Source: Allomuricauda sp.
Lineage (GTDB): Bacteria; Bacteroidota; Bacteroidia; Flavobacteriales; Flavobacteriaceae
NCBI RefSeq assembly: GCF_013911645.1
Contig: NZ_JACESV010000008.1
Location: 1-64,000, forward strand
Reading direction: 5' to 3'
Length of the DNA: 64,000 nt
The translations under genes were made by a program, and so were the position numbers. The notes under the pieces are model-generated. The model saw only the letters and a list, made by a program, of their open reading frames with translations. It was not told the origin of the DNA and made no database searches. Of the stretch, positions 1 through 6,871 are shown in pieces; positions within the stretch are counted from its first letter, which is position 1, and each line of letters opens with the position of its first letter.

Positions 1-80
1 ATTTGCTAAATATTAGTTTTATACATCTTAAAGGTAGTGAATGGAGATTTAGATAACTCCTGAAGCTACCTTTAGGTTTA

Positions 81-164
81 GTTCAACAATGCTAACGTCT
101 GTGCTAAACCGAACATTAACGCATATTAACCCGTAACTGACGGTTATACGAGACCGTTGTGCGT
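81..164. repeat. attC-like imperfect dyad upstream of the first gene pair
   Basis: The left end has CAAC (84-87) and TAACGTC; the right end has GACGGTTA, then GTTG (156-159) inside TTGTGCGT (157-164). The arms are complementary in the order expected of a long imperfect hairpin. GTTCAAC at 81-87 fits the integron R-box RYYYAAC, while the right box GTTGTGC departs from GTTRRRY by one base. The sequence is seen; a role as a recombination site is inference. Bases 1-80 hold no recognisable gene. Confidence 0.4.
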
Positions 165-197
165 CATTAAAACCAACCATTCAAATTAATCGAAATT

Positions 198-437
198 ATG
201 AATAAAGAACATGAATTTATTTTAGACGTTAAAAAACAATTAGATAAAACTGATTGGAATTTTGAAAGAAAAGACATAATTGAAAAAGCAGTTGAAAAGC
301 TGCGGGACAAAGGCTATTCGAATTCGGAAATAAGAAAGATTTTCGAAATCGAAATAATCAAGGAACAGGATAATAGTCAAATGGTTACAAATAATTCACG
401 CTACCTTGACCTACTAGATGAAATTTTAAACAGCTAA
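198..437 (+). CDS. small hypothetical protein, charged and helical
   Basis: This 79-residue protein has no signal peptide or membrane segment and is rich in Lys, Glu, Asp and Ile. It looks mostly helical, with the stretch GYSNSEIRKIFEIEI near residues 39-53 resembling a small helix-turn-helix-like fold. I do not recognise a family. Its stop is three bases before the next gene, so the two are probably co-transcribed. Both are AT-rich and lie between two attC-like dyads, suggesting a mobile two-gene cassette. The ATG at 198 is the first in frame. Confidence 0.55.
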   Translation: MNKEHEFILDVKKQLDKTDWNFERKDIIEKAVEKLRDKGYSNSEIRKIFEIEIIKEQDNSQMVTNNSRYLDLLDEILNS

Positions 438-440
438 TCT

Positions 441-920
441 ATGTGTATGCAAACTTGGACAATGATTGGCGGACTTTTAGCTGGGATTGGTGGAATTGGT
501 ACTGCAATTATTGCTTGGTATCAATTATCCAATTTAAACAAAAGCCTTACTGCAAGTAATTTAATGACAATTTTCGAGATTGAATTTGAGCTTAATAGAC
601 GAAAAGAAAGGTTATCGGAAATAAGAAAAGAGAACGAACAATTACTTTTTAAATACAAATCCAAAAAACCAAGTGACGAAGAAAAAGAGATTTTAAAATC
701 ATTGGACGGACACAGAAAAGAAGCTTACGAAAACTATTTAAATGTATTTGACCGACTTTGCTATTTTGTTTTAAAGAAAAAATTAGACGAAGAACATTTT
801 AGGCTAGAATATAGGGATATGCTCTTTAAAACTGTTCAAGAGGACAAAGAGGGAGCTTTCAATACTGGAACTAAATTTCGGAATATGGAAAAGTTGTTTA
901 ACCAATGGAAAGAAAAATAA
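441..920 (+). CDS. hypothetical membrane-anchored protein with long coiled region
   Basis: The 159-residue product has one N-terminal hydrophobic segment (about residues 7-26, Gly/Ile/Ala rich) followed by a long charged helical part (about 50-110) with many Arg, Lys and Glu. This resembles small single-pass DUF4760-like proteins, but the resemblance is only in architecture and I assign no function. It follows the preceding gene after three bases. Composition is AT-rich like the rest of the block up to 3.5 kb. Downstream is a long dyad rather than an obvious terminator. Confidence 0.55.
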   Translation: MCMQTWTMIGGLLAGIGGIGTAIIAWYQLSNLNKSLTASNLMTIFEIEFELNRRKERLSEIRKENEQLLFKYKSKKPSDEEKEILKSLDGHRKEAYENYLNVFDRLCYFVLKKKLDEEHFRLEYRDMLFKTVQEDKEGAFNTGTKFRNMEKLFNQWKEK

Positions 921-923
921 CGA

Positions 924-1060
924 ACGCACAATAAAGTCGGCTATAGTTCATTTCTACGTAGTTTCACTTTCGGAAAAACTACCCGTCCGTGAGTGGTTGT
1001 TGTTTATTTATTAACTTTAATGCTTAACCATCGCAGCAAGCCATAGCCGAGGAACTGTGC
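924..1060. repeat. attC-like imperfect dyad between the small gene pair and the R-M genes
   Basis: Outer arms GCACA (926-930) and TGTGC (1056-1060) enclose inner arms TCGGCTATAG (937-946) and CCATAGCCGA (1041-1050), which pair at 9 of 10 positions. The two-box layout, the unpaired spacers of about six bases and the total length near 135 bases are those of an integron attC site, although the box bases differ from the classical consensus. A further ACGCACAA lies at 1078-1085. No protein gene fits 921-1201. Recombination function is inference. Confidence 0.45.
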
Positions 1061-1152
1061 CCAATTTGAAAAAGCCAACGCACAAGCAAAGAGTGCTGAA
1101 GCACATATTGCTTCTTTCCCTCCCTACAGACTGAATTGCTAACTATAGTGTG

Positions 1153-1171
1153 TAGTATAAAATGAATACTA
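1153..1171. promoter_or_regulatory. inverted repeat upstream of the C regulator
   Basis: TAGTAT (1153-1158) and ATACTA (1166-1171) form a perfect 6-bp inverted repeat with a 7-base spacer. The CATACT box at 1186 further downstream repeats the ATACT core. It lies just upstream of the -7 element of the regulator gene and is a plausible second operator for its product. Confidence 0.4.
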
Positions 1172-1175
1172 TAAA

Positions 1176-1183
1176 TAGCTTTG
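1176..1183 (+). promoter_or_regulatory. Bacteroidota -7 element for the C/restriction operon
   Basis: TAGCTTTG is an exact match to TAnnTTTG. No TTTG stands at the usual upstream distance, which suits a promoter needing an activator. The start codon lies 19 bases further on, so the mRNA leader would be very short. Confidence 0.5.
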
Positions 1184-1185
1184 TG

Positions 1186-1203
1186 CATACTAAAAGTAGC
1201 AGT
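1186..1203 (+). promoter_or_regulatory. C-protein operator box at the regulator start codon
   Basis: The 18-bp box beginning CATACTA and ending TAGCAGT differs at only two positions from a box in the same place before the methylase gene (3425-3442, other strand). In both genes it lies between a TAnnTTTG element and the start codon; here the last two bases overlap the GTG. Shared control by the C regulator is inferred from the match and the position. Confidence 0.55.
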
Positions 1204-1420
1204 GATTTCAGATTCAGAAATATTAAAAAAGTTTGGTGAACGTGTTCGACAATTAAGGAAGCAAAAGGACATTTCACAAGAAGAACTTGCTCACAGAGCG
1301 GATTTACATAGAACGTATATCGGAATGATAGAACGTGCTGAAAAGAACATTACCCTTCTGAATATTGAAAAAATCGCTGTTGCGCTAGACGTTTCTATAA
1401 GTGAACTATTAAAAGTTTGA
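1202..1420 (+). CDS. restriction-modification controller (C) protein, XRE-type HTH
   Basis: A 72-residue single-domain DNA-binding protein covering one XRE helix-turn-helix: FGERVRQLRKQK, then ISQEELAHRA, then HRTYIGMIERAEKNITL. The size and sequence are those of C proteins, which set the timing of restriction and methylation genes. I place the start at GTG 1202, immediately after the shared operator box; a TTG at 1181 would put the -7 element inside the gene. The stop is one base before the endonuclease ATG, so translation is probably coupled. The family is clear; the regulatory role follows from position. Confidence 0.8.
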   Translation: MISDSEILKKFGERVRQLRKQKDISQEELAHRADLHRTYIGMIERAEKNITLLNIEKIAVALDVSISELLKV

Positions 1421-1421
1421 T

Positions 1422-2186
1422 ATGCCGAGAAAGCGACTTTCAGATTTTAAAGACTATAAAAAAAAAGACCTATTAAAGGTTGTTGAAGATCAATCGGGTG
1501 AAGAAACAAGTGATTCACTTATGGTAGTAGCCGATAGAATAATAGATATTCCAGACTATTCATGCTCTATAAATATTAGAAAAGGGGAAGACGTGATTGA
1601 CTTTATGACCAAATGGACTATTAAGTTTATCAATGGCTACAAAAATAGACCGTCCCTAAGAACAAGCAATCCCATTGGAACACAGCATGACCCAATTTTA
1701 GACGAAATTATTTCAGCCCGTATTAAGAATACTACTGAAGACCTTGAAGCCATAAAATATGGACATAGGCTATCCATGTCAGCGGAAAACATAACAGGAT
1801 CTCTTCTAGAAGAGTATATTGCGACCGTGCTGATTAAGTATGATTGGCATTGCTGTTGGGGGGAAACGATGAAGAGTATCGACTTTTGTAATTCCAATGG
1901 ACAGCTTCTACAAGTCAAGAATAGCGACAACAGCGAAAACAGTTCGAGCAAAACGGTACGTGATGGAACCGAAATTCAACATTGGTTTAGAAGATTTTCA
2001 AGGACAGGAGACACAAATTGGCCAGCACTTAATGAATTGGTGGGAATTAAAAAAGACTCAGAAAAGCTATCTGAAGACTCTTTCCGTAAATTCGTTAGAG
2101 ACGCTGTATCTAATAACCCCGGTTCAGTTTTTCTTGAAGAAGAAAGCCCTTGGTATGGAGAAGATCAAGAAAACAAAGAAAGTTGA
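1422..2186 (+). CDS. type II restriction endonuclease, SinI/Eco47I-like
   Basis: The 254-residue protein has the block HRLSMSAENI (about residues 115-124), then LLEEYIA and CCWGET, then SIDFC (152-156) and LLQVKN (162-167) followed by SENSSS. I recognise this as the SinI-type endonuclease family, whose known members cut GGWCC; the target here is therefore a guess by homology. Asp154 and Lys166 fit a PD-(D/E)xK site in which the middle acidic residue is replaced by Gln164. It follows the C gene directly, and its last 22 bases overlap the 3' end of the methylase gene on the other strand. Confidence 0.78.
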   Translation: MPRKRLSDFKDYKKKDLLKVVEDQSGEETSDSLMVVADRIIDIPDYSCSINIRKGEDVIDFMTKWTIKFINGYKNRPSLRTSNPIGTQHDPILDEIISARIKNTTEDLEAIKYGHRLSMSAENITGSLLEEYIATVLIKYDWHCCWGETMKSIDFCNSNGQLLQVKNSDNSENSSSKTVRDGTEIQHWFRRFSRTGDTNWPALNELVGIKKDSEKLSEDSFRKFVRDAVSNNPGSVFLEEESPWYGEDQENKES

Positions 2187-3424
2187 TTCACTTCTTTTTC
2201 CTCAATGAGTTTTCGACTTCTACTCAAGAAGTCTTGAATAAACTCTTGGTCGGCTGTCTTTAAATATCTAGAATATTTAAAATTTGGCAAATTCTCTGAG
2301 ACTTTACCTTTTTCAAGTTCCAAAATTAATCGACCAATAGCTTCACCAACACTAACAGGAACTGCATTTCCTATTTGCTTGTACTTGTTAACAATGCTGC
2401 CTTTAATTTCCCAACTATCAGGAAATTCTTGAATTCGTTTATATTCTTGAACACTTAGTGGCCTGTCTTCCTCAGGGTGCCCCAAATCCGTAGCAGGCAT
2501 TGCAGGATGAGTCACTAACGTAGGAGAAGGTTTATCCCAGTCTAACCTTCTAAAAAAACCTGTTTTTCCACCGCCTAAATGATAGGATTTACCCAAAGCC
2601 TCTTTTTGTATTTCTTCGCTTAAATCTCTCCAATTTTGTCCTGCTTTGAGCATTCTATAATATTTCAGACGTTTTTCAGGAAATTTAATAAACTCCGTAT
2701 TGCTGCCATTTAGGTTGCCAATAGCTCGTTTTAACGTGTTCCATTCAGGAAGTCCAAAATCTCCATTTTGAGCATGGGTGGGTTTTAAATACGGAACCTT
2801 TTCATTAACTCTTGAGCAAATAATGATTACTCTTTCTCTAACTTGTGGTGTTCCATAGTTTGCTGAGTTATAAAGATTAAATGAAAGCTGATAACCAGCT
2901 GCTCGCAATCTATTGTATACATAAAACATTGTTGCACCTTTAAGCTCTTTAAGCTCAAATGGTAAAAATTCCTCTTCTTCGGGCTTTAAATCAATATCAT
3001 AGGCAGCAGATAAAAGACCTCTGACATTCTCAATCACAGCGAACTTTGGATTGATATTTTCAATTACCTCAATGAACTTAAGAAAAACATTTCCCCTATC
3101 ATCAGCTAGCCCCATTCTTTTCCCTGCTGAACTAAATGCCTGACAAGGTGGTCCACCAACAATCAAATCAACTTCTTCTTTTGACTTAAGACCAGCGTAT
3201 TCAAGAATTTCTTCAGTAGTATAAAATCGGATATCTCCAATTAATCCTATCTCAGGATTATTAGCAAGAATAGTCTGTCGACTTGCCTTATCAATCTCAC
3301 AAGTTAAAAGAGTTTCGAATCCAGCTTTGTGCAAACCGATATCTAATCCCATTGCACCGCTAAAGAAACTTAGAACATTAAAGTTCTTCTTTTTGGGTTT
3401 TATCGTAGATTTTTGATCCTGCAT
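2165..3424 (-). CDS. DNA (cytosine-5-)-methyltransferase of the R-M system
   Basis: About 419 residues with the m5C methylase motifs in order: FFSGAMGLDIG (motif I, AdoMet binding), GGPPCQAFS (motif IV, catalytic Cys), ENVRGL (VI), QVRERVIII (VIII) and KQIGNAVP (X). It protects host DNA against the SinI-like enzyme encoded convergently. I choose the ATG at 3424, giving MQDQKSTIK, because motif I follows at the normal distance and the shared C box with its -7 element lies just upstream. A longer reading from 3511 would run through that promoter. Target specificity cannot be read from the sequence. Confidence 0.9.
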   Translation of the reverse strand: MQDQKSTIKPKKKNFNVLSFFSGAMGLDIGLHKAGFETLLTCEIDKASRQTILANNPEIGLIGDIRFYTTEEILEYAGLKSKEEVDLIVGGPPCQAFSSAGKRMGLADDRGNVFLKFIEVIENINPKFAVIENVRGLLSAAYDIDLKPEEEEFLPFELKELKGATMFYVYNRLRAAGYQLSFNLYNSANYGTPQVRERVIIICSRVNEKVPYLKPTHAQNGDFGLPEWNTLKRAIGNLNGSNTEFIKFPEKRLKYYRMLKAGQNWRDLSEEIQKEALGKSYHLGGGKTGFFRRLDWDKPSPTLVTHPAMPATDLGHPEEDRPLSVQEYKRIQEFPDSWEIKGSIVNKYKQIGNAVPVSVGEAIGRLILELEKGKVSENLPNFKYSRYLKTADQEFIQDFLSRSRKLIEEKEVNQLSLFS

Positions 3425-3442
3425 ACTGCTAATTATAGTATG
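3425..3442 (-). promoter_or_regulatory. C-protein operator box at the methylase start codon
   Basis: On the minus strand this 18-bp box matches the one at 1186-1203 at 16 of 18 positions and ends directly at the ATG. It is also the core of an 8-bp perfect inverted repeat, TGCATACT/AGTATGCA, with a 9-base spacer (3420-3444). Lying downstream of a full promoter, it is placed to repress transcription. Confidence 0.55.
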
Positions 3443-3474
3443 CAAATATAAAGACAAATATTGACTCTTCCAAA
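3443..3474 (-). promoter_or_regulatory. Bacteroidota promoter of the methylase gene
   Basis: On the minus strand TTTG (3474-3471), a 20-base spacer and TATATTTG (3450-3443) match the Bacteroidota -33/-7 consensus exactly. The predicted transcript would start about a dozen bases before the ATG. Confidence 0.6.
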
Positions 3475-3709
3475 CAATCTCCATACACATTGTCAATTTG
3501 CTACAATCCAATTCTTAATCCTAAAATTGTCAATAAGTACAGCTAAATTTACAGACAGAAAAATAAAAAACGGGGCACAGCATTGTAAAATGAAATAGTG
3601 GGTGAAGTAATAAATTCAAGGTCTGTGCATTTAATGATCCCAAAAAACGTTAAATTTTTTGTGCCAAAATAAAAAAGTTTGGATTCTGTACCTATTCTGT
3701 ACCCATGGC
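3475..3709. other. intergenic region between the R-M genes and the tRNA terminator
   Basis: This AT-rich stretch holds no supportable gene. ATTCTGTACC followed by a second TATTCTGTACC near 3682-3703 forms a short direct repeat. The region is the junction between the accessory block and the 3' side of the tRNA gene, where one end of an integrated element would be expected. Confidence 0.4.
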
Positions 3710-3741
3710 AAAAAAGAAAGGCCCCCGATTTCTCGGAAGCC
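3710..3741 (-). terminator. rho-independent terminator of tRNA-Met
   Basis: On the minus strand a hairpin (3741-3720) with paired ends GGCTTCCGA and TCGGGGGCC is followed by a run rich in T (TTTCTTTTTT). It begins 14 bases beyond the tRNA 3' end. Confidence 0.6.
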
Positions 3742-3754
3742 TTGTCTGCTCTAG

Positions 3755-3827
<73 letters not shown>

Positions 3828-3888
3828 ATATATGTTGTTTGTTTCTTTTAGAAACTTGGTTTTCAATAAAAATGCTCAGTTTGTGTAG

Positions 3889-3919
3889 GTACCCTGCCCT
3901 GAGCTTTGTCGAAGGGTAC
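3889..3919. repeat. REP-like hairpin in the tRNA 5' insertion
   Basis: GTACCCT (3889-3895) and AGGGTAC (3913-3919) flank a 17-base loop containing CTGAGCTTTGTCGA, a motif typical of flavobacterial intergenic REP sequences. Related CTGAGC and GTCGAA fragments recur near 30250-30680. Confidence 0.5.
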
Positions 3920-3935
3920 TGCTCTACCCCGCGAT
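3917..3935 (-). repeat. duplicated 5' end of tRNA-Met
   Basis: These 19 bases are identical to 3811-3829, which covers the first 17 bases of the tRNA and two upstream bases. The copies flank 87 bases containing the REP-like hairpin. The layout looks like an insertion with a 19-bp target duplication inside the tRNA gene. Confidence 0.7.
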
Positions 3936-3943
3936 GTGGACGG

Positions 3944-3976
3944 CAAATATACAACGGTTTTTACATCATTTCCAAA
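3944..3976 (-). promoter_or_regulatory. probable native promoter of tRNA-Met
   Basis: On the minus strand TTTG (3976-3973), 21 bases and TATATTTG (3951-3944) form a near-ideal Bacteroidota promoter. It stands about ten bases before the partial tRNA copy, the normal distance for a tRNA promoter. The insertion now puts the intact tRNA 106 bases further downstream. Confidence 0.5.
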
Positions 3977-4047
3977 CTTAAACCCAATATTCCTTTTTCC
4001 TTAACGTCAATCCCGCCCAAAATCCATAAATTCGGCCTTTTTACCTT

Positions 4048-5412
4048 ATGGACAAGATTAACGATTTTATATCCTCACTTTTGCCCTACACCGAGTGGCC
4101 TATGTTCATTCTTCTTATTGGAGGTGGGCTATTTTTGGCGTTTTATTCCAAATTTGCTCCTTTTCGCCATTTTGGTCATGCCATTGCGGTGGTTTCTGGC
4201 AAGTACGACGATAAAAATGCAAAAGGTGATGTTAGTTCGTTTCAGGCACTATCCGCAGCTGTTGCGGCCACTGTTGGACTGGGAAATATATCGGGAGTGG
4301 CCATTGCCATTCACGATGGAGGACCAGGTGTGGTGTTTTGGATTTGGATGACTGCCCTTTTGGGTATGGGAATCAAATTTTATTCCGGTAGTTTGGCCAT
4401 TATGTACCGCGGCACAGATTCCGAAGGAAAAATGCAGGGCGGCCCCATGTTCTACATTACACAAGGAATGGGAAAATGGGCAAAGCCCATGGCCATTTTT
4501 TTTAGTGTCTGCGGATTGTTCGGATTTTTGGGGGTTTTTACCGCCAATCAGTTTACCGAGGCCTTTATGGGCGTGGTTGAACCTCACGAAACGATTTGGG
4601 CGACCAGCGAGTATAATTGGAAACTCGGAATTGGTTTTTTCTTGGCGATAATTACATCCATTGTAATTTTTGGTGGACTTTCTAAGATTGCCAAAGTAGC
4701 ATCCGCCATTGTTCCATTTATGGTAGGGATTTACCTGTTGGCGGTCATTTTTGTGATGGCAAGTCACGCAGGTGAAGTTTGGCCAGCGCTAAAAATGATA
4801 TTGGTCGAAGCCTGGAACTTCGACACCATGGTTACAGGAGGATTCTGGGGCTTGGTGATTGTTGGGGTCCGTAGAGCTATGTTCTCCAACGAAGCAGGTT
4901 TGGGTAGTGCACCCATGTACCACGGACAATCCCGAAATGATGAACCTGCCAAAGAAGGGCTTGTGGCGATGTTGGGCCCGTTCATTGATACGATTTTAGT
5001 ATGTACCTTTACCGCCGTAGTCATTATTTTGAGTGGTGCTTACCTAGAGGATGGTAGCGGAATCACAATGACAATGTCCGCTTTTGAAACAACCCTTTAT
5101 GGCATCGGAGATATACTGCTGATGGTGATTGTGGCCGCATTTGCATTGTCAACATTGTTCACGTATTCCTACTATGGAGTAAAGAGCTTGTCATTTTTGA
5201 CGAATGCAAAAATCGGAAAATGGTATAATGTGTTTTTTATCATTATGATAGTTTTTGCTGCAATAGCATCATTAAAATTGGTAAAAAACCTGATAGACCT
5301 CTCTTATGCACTCATGGTTATACCCAATATGATCGCTGTGTTGTATCTTTCACCAAAGGTGAACGCAGCATCCAAACAATATTTTGAAAAAAGAAAGAAA
5401 GGTGGCGCATAA
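4048..5412 (+). CDS. alanine/glycine:cation symporter family (AGCS) protein
   Basis: A 454-residue integral membrane protein with about ten hydrophobic segments. Family signatures are present: GDVSSFQALSAAVAATVGLGNI near residues 60-81 (the AGCS region with Asn lining the Na+ and substrate site), GPGVVFWIWM, GGPMFYI and RAMFSNEAGLGSAPM. It should import alanine or glycine with Na+ across the inner membrane. Length is normal for the family. The last codons overlap the start of era, suggesting a shared transcript. The exact substrate is not determined by sequence. Confidence 0.9.
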   Translation: MDKINDFISSLLPYTEWPMFILLIGGGLFLAFYSKFAPFRHFGHAIAVVSGKYDDKNAKGDVSSFQALSAAVAATVGLGNISGVAIAIHDGGPGVVFWIWMTALLGMGIKFYSGSLAIMYRGTDSEGKMQGGPMFYITQGMGKWAKPMAIFFSVCGLFGFLGVFTANQFTEAFMGVVEPHETIWATSEYNWKLGIGFFLAIITSIVIFGGLSKIAKVASAIVPFMVGIYLLAVIFVMASHAGEVWPALKMILVEAWNFDTMVTGGFWGLVIVGVRRAMFSNEAGLGSAPMYHGQSRNDEPAKEGLVAMLGPFIDTILVCTFTAVVIILSGAYLEDGSGITMTMSAFETTLYGIGDILLMVIVAAFALSTLFTYSYYGVKSLSFLTNAKIGKWYNVFFIIMIVFAAIASLKLVKNLIDLSYALMVIPNMIAVLYLSPKVNAASKQYFEKRKKGGA

Positions 5413-6283
5413 AGCAGGATTTGTAAATATTATAGGTAATCCCAATGTGGGTAAATCTACATTGATGAATGCCTTTGTGGGTGAGAAACTTTCCATTATC
5501 ACCTCCAAGGCACAGACCACCCGTCACCGTATTTTGGGCATCGTGAATGGAGATGATTTCCAACTGATTCTCTCCGACACCCCAGGAATCATAAAACCCG
5601 CATACGAGCTGCAAAGCTCCATGATGGATTTTGTCAAATCCGCTTTTGAGGACGCCGATGTGCTGTTGTACATGGTGGAAATTGGGGAAAAAGCCCTCAA
5701 GGACGAATCTTTCTTCAAAAAAATACAGAACAGCAAGATTCCCGTTTTGTTGCTCCTCAATAAAATTGACAAATCCGATCAGCAGAAGTTGGAAGAACAA
5801 ATGCAATATTGGCAAGAACAACTGCCCAATGCAGAAATTCATCCCATATCCGCTTTGGAAAACTTTAATGTTACCGAAGTGTTCAACCGTATTTTGGAAC
5901 TCTTGCCAGAAGCACCTCCATTTTATCCAAAAGATCAAATCACGGACAAGCCCGAACGCTTTTTTGTGAACGAGACCATTCGTGAAAAAATCTTGCTATA
6001 CTATAAAAAGGAAATTCCTTATTCCGTGGAGGTAGAGACCGAAGAGTTTTTGGAAGATGAGGATATTATCCGTATTCGTTCCGTAATCATGGTGGAACGA
6101 GATACCCAAAAAGGAATCATCATAGGGCACAAGGGCGCTGCAATTAAAAAAGTGGGGGTGGAAGCCCGCAAAGACCTCGAAAAATTCTTTGCCAAGCAGG
6201 TTCACATCGAACTCTATGTAAAAGTGAACAAGAACTGGCGCAGCAATTCCCAGCAGCTCAGGCGTTTCGGGTACAACGGCTAA
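5402..6283 (+). CDS. era: GTPase Era
   Basis: A ribosome-assembly GTPase that binds 16S rRNA near its 3' end. The G domain has GNPNVGKST (G1), the switch TSKAQTTRHRI, DTPGI (G3) and NKID (G4). A C-terminal KH domain carries GIIIGHKGAAIKKVG. I start at GTG 5402 (giving MAHKAGFVNIIG), which begins right at the conserved N-terminus and overlaps the symporter stop by 11 bases; no ATG is available, and the TTG at 5384 would add six basic residues. The 3' end overlaps the next, convergent gene by four bases. Confidence 0.93.
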   Translation: MAHKAGFVNIIGNPNVGKSTLMNAFVGEKLSIITSKAQTTRHRILGIVNGDDFQLILSDTPGIIKPAYELQSSMMDFVKSAFEDADVLLYMVEIGEKALKDESFFKKIQNSKIPVLLLLNKIDKSDQQKLEEQMQYWQEQLPNAEIHPISALENFNVTEVFNRILELLPEAPPFYPKDQITDKPERFFVNETIREKILLYYKKEIPYSVEVETEEFLEDEDIIRIRSVIMVERDTQKGIIIGHKGAAIKKVGVEARKDLEKFFAKQVHIELYVKVNKNWRSNSQQLRRFGYNG

Positions 6284-6795
6284 GGTTCGTCGTTAATTCT
6301 TTCAAAAGGAGCAATGGTGTCCCTGACAAATTGTTTCAACTGGTCCATTTGTGGTTTCCCTTTGGCTCTTCCCAAACGGCCAAAGGCATAAAGTGAGAAC
6401 CAAATCACTACCAAAAAGAACATACCCACCAACCAAAGGGTAATATCCTTGCCCAAGGAATAATTGGAATAGGCAAAAATCCCCATGATGATAAAAATGG
6501 TGCCCACACCAAAATGGAGGAACATAAAAAAGGTCCAAAGCGTGGGATTGGGTCCAAAGACGCCACGAATGTTACTTATACCTTCCTCGTAGGACGAAAG
6601 TTCCATATGAAGTTGCGGTGTCCAAAAGGTAGTTTCCGCTTTTTTGAACTTGACAAAAATATGCTCATCCATCCTTTTGATCAAAAAAGGACTACCCGAA
6701 GCATCATCAAAAATTGACTCCAATTGTTCTAAATTTGCCCTTAGGGAGACACGAAAACGGGGGCGTAAAACTATCTCGTTGGTCAAGTCGCTCAT
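6280..6795 (-). CDS. hypothetical two-TM membrane protein
   Basis: About 171 residues: a soluble N-terminal part of roughly 85 residues (EIVLRPRFRVSLRA, then a beta-rich region), two hydrophobic helices (about 86-108 and 118-138) and a short charged tail containing APFERIND. The two-helix hairpin suggests inner-membrane anchoring with both ends in the cytoplasm. I recognise no characterised family, though such proteins are common near era and der in Flavobacteriaceae. Two ATGs lie six bases apart; I take the second (MSDLTNE). Convergent with era. Confidence 0.7.
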   Translation of the reverse strand: MSDLTNEIVLRPRFRVSLRANLEQLESIFDDASGSPFLIKRMDEHIFVKFKKAETTFWTPQLHMELSSYEEGISNIRGVFGPNPTLWTFFMFLHFGVGTIFIIMGIFAYSNYSLGKDITLWLVGMFFLVVIWFSLYAFGRLGRAKGKPQMDQLKQFVRDTIAPFERINDEP

Positions 6796-6847
6796 AATCA
6801 TTTGAAAATGATGAAAAAAGGTATCATTTTTTCTTCATAATAAATGG

Positions 6848-6855
6848 TATTTTTG
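6848..6855 (+). promoter_or_regulatory. -7 element upstream of der
   Basis: TATTTTTG matches TAnnTTTG and lies 17 bases before the der ATG, implying a very short leader. No clear TTTG is seen at the -33 distance. Confidence 0.4.
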
Positions 6856-6871
6856 CCAAAAATTAAACCTA

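Noticed and set aside
1024-1272. Minus-strand reading of 82 codons across the dyad and the C operator
   Set aside because: It covers the regulatory region and the C gene in antisense, and the residues show no protein-like pattern.
3839-4351. 170-codon plus-strand reading across the tRNA insertion and the symporter start
   Set aside because: It runs through REP sequence and the tRNA fragment and overlaps the well-supported symporter gene in another frame.
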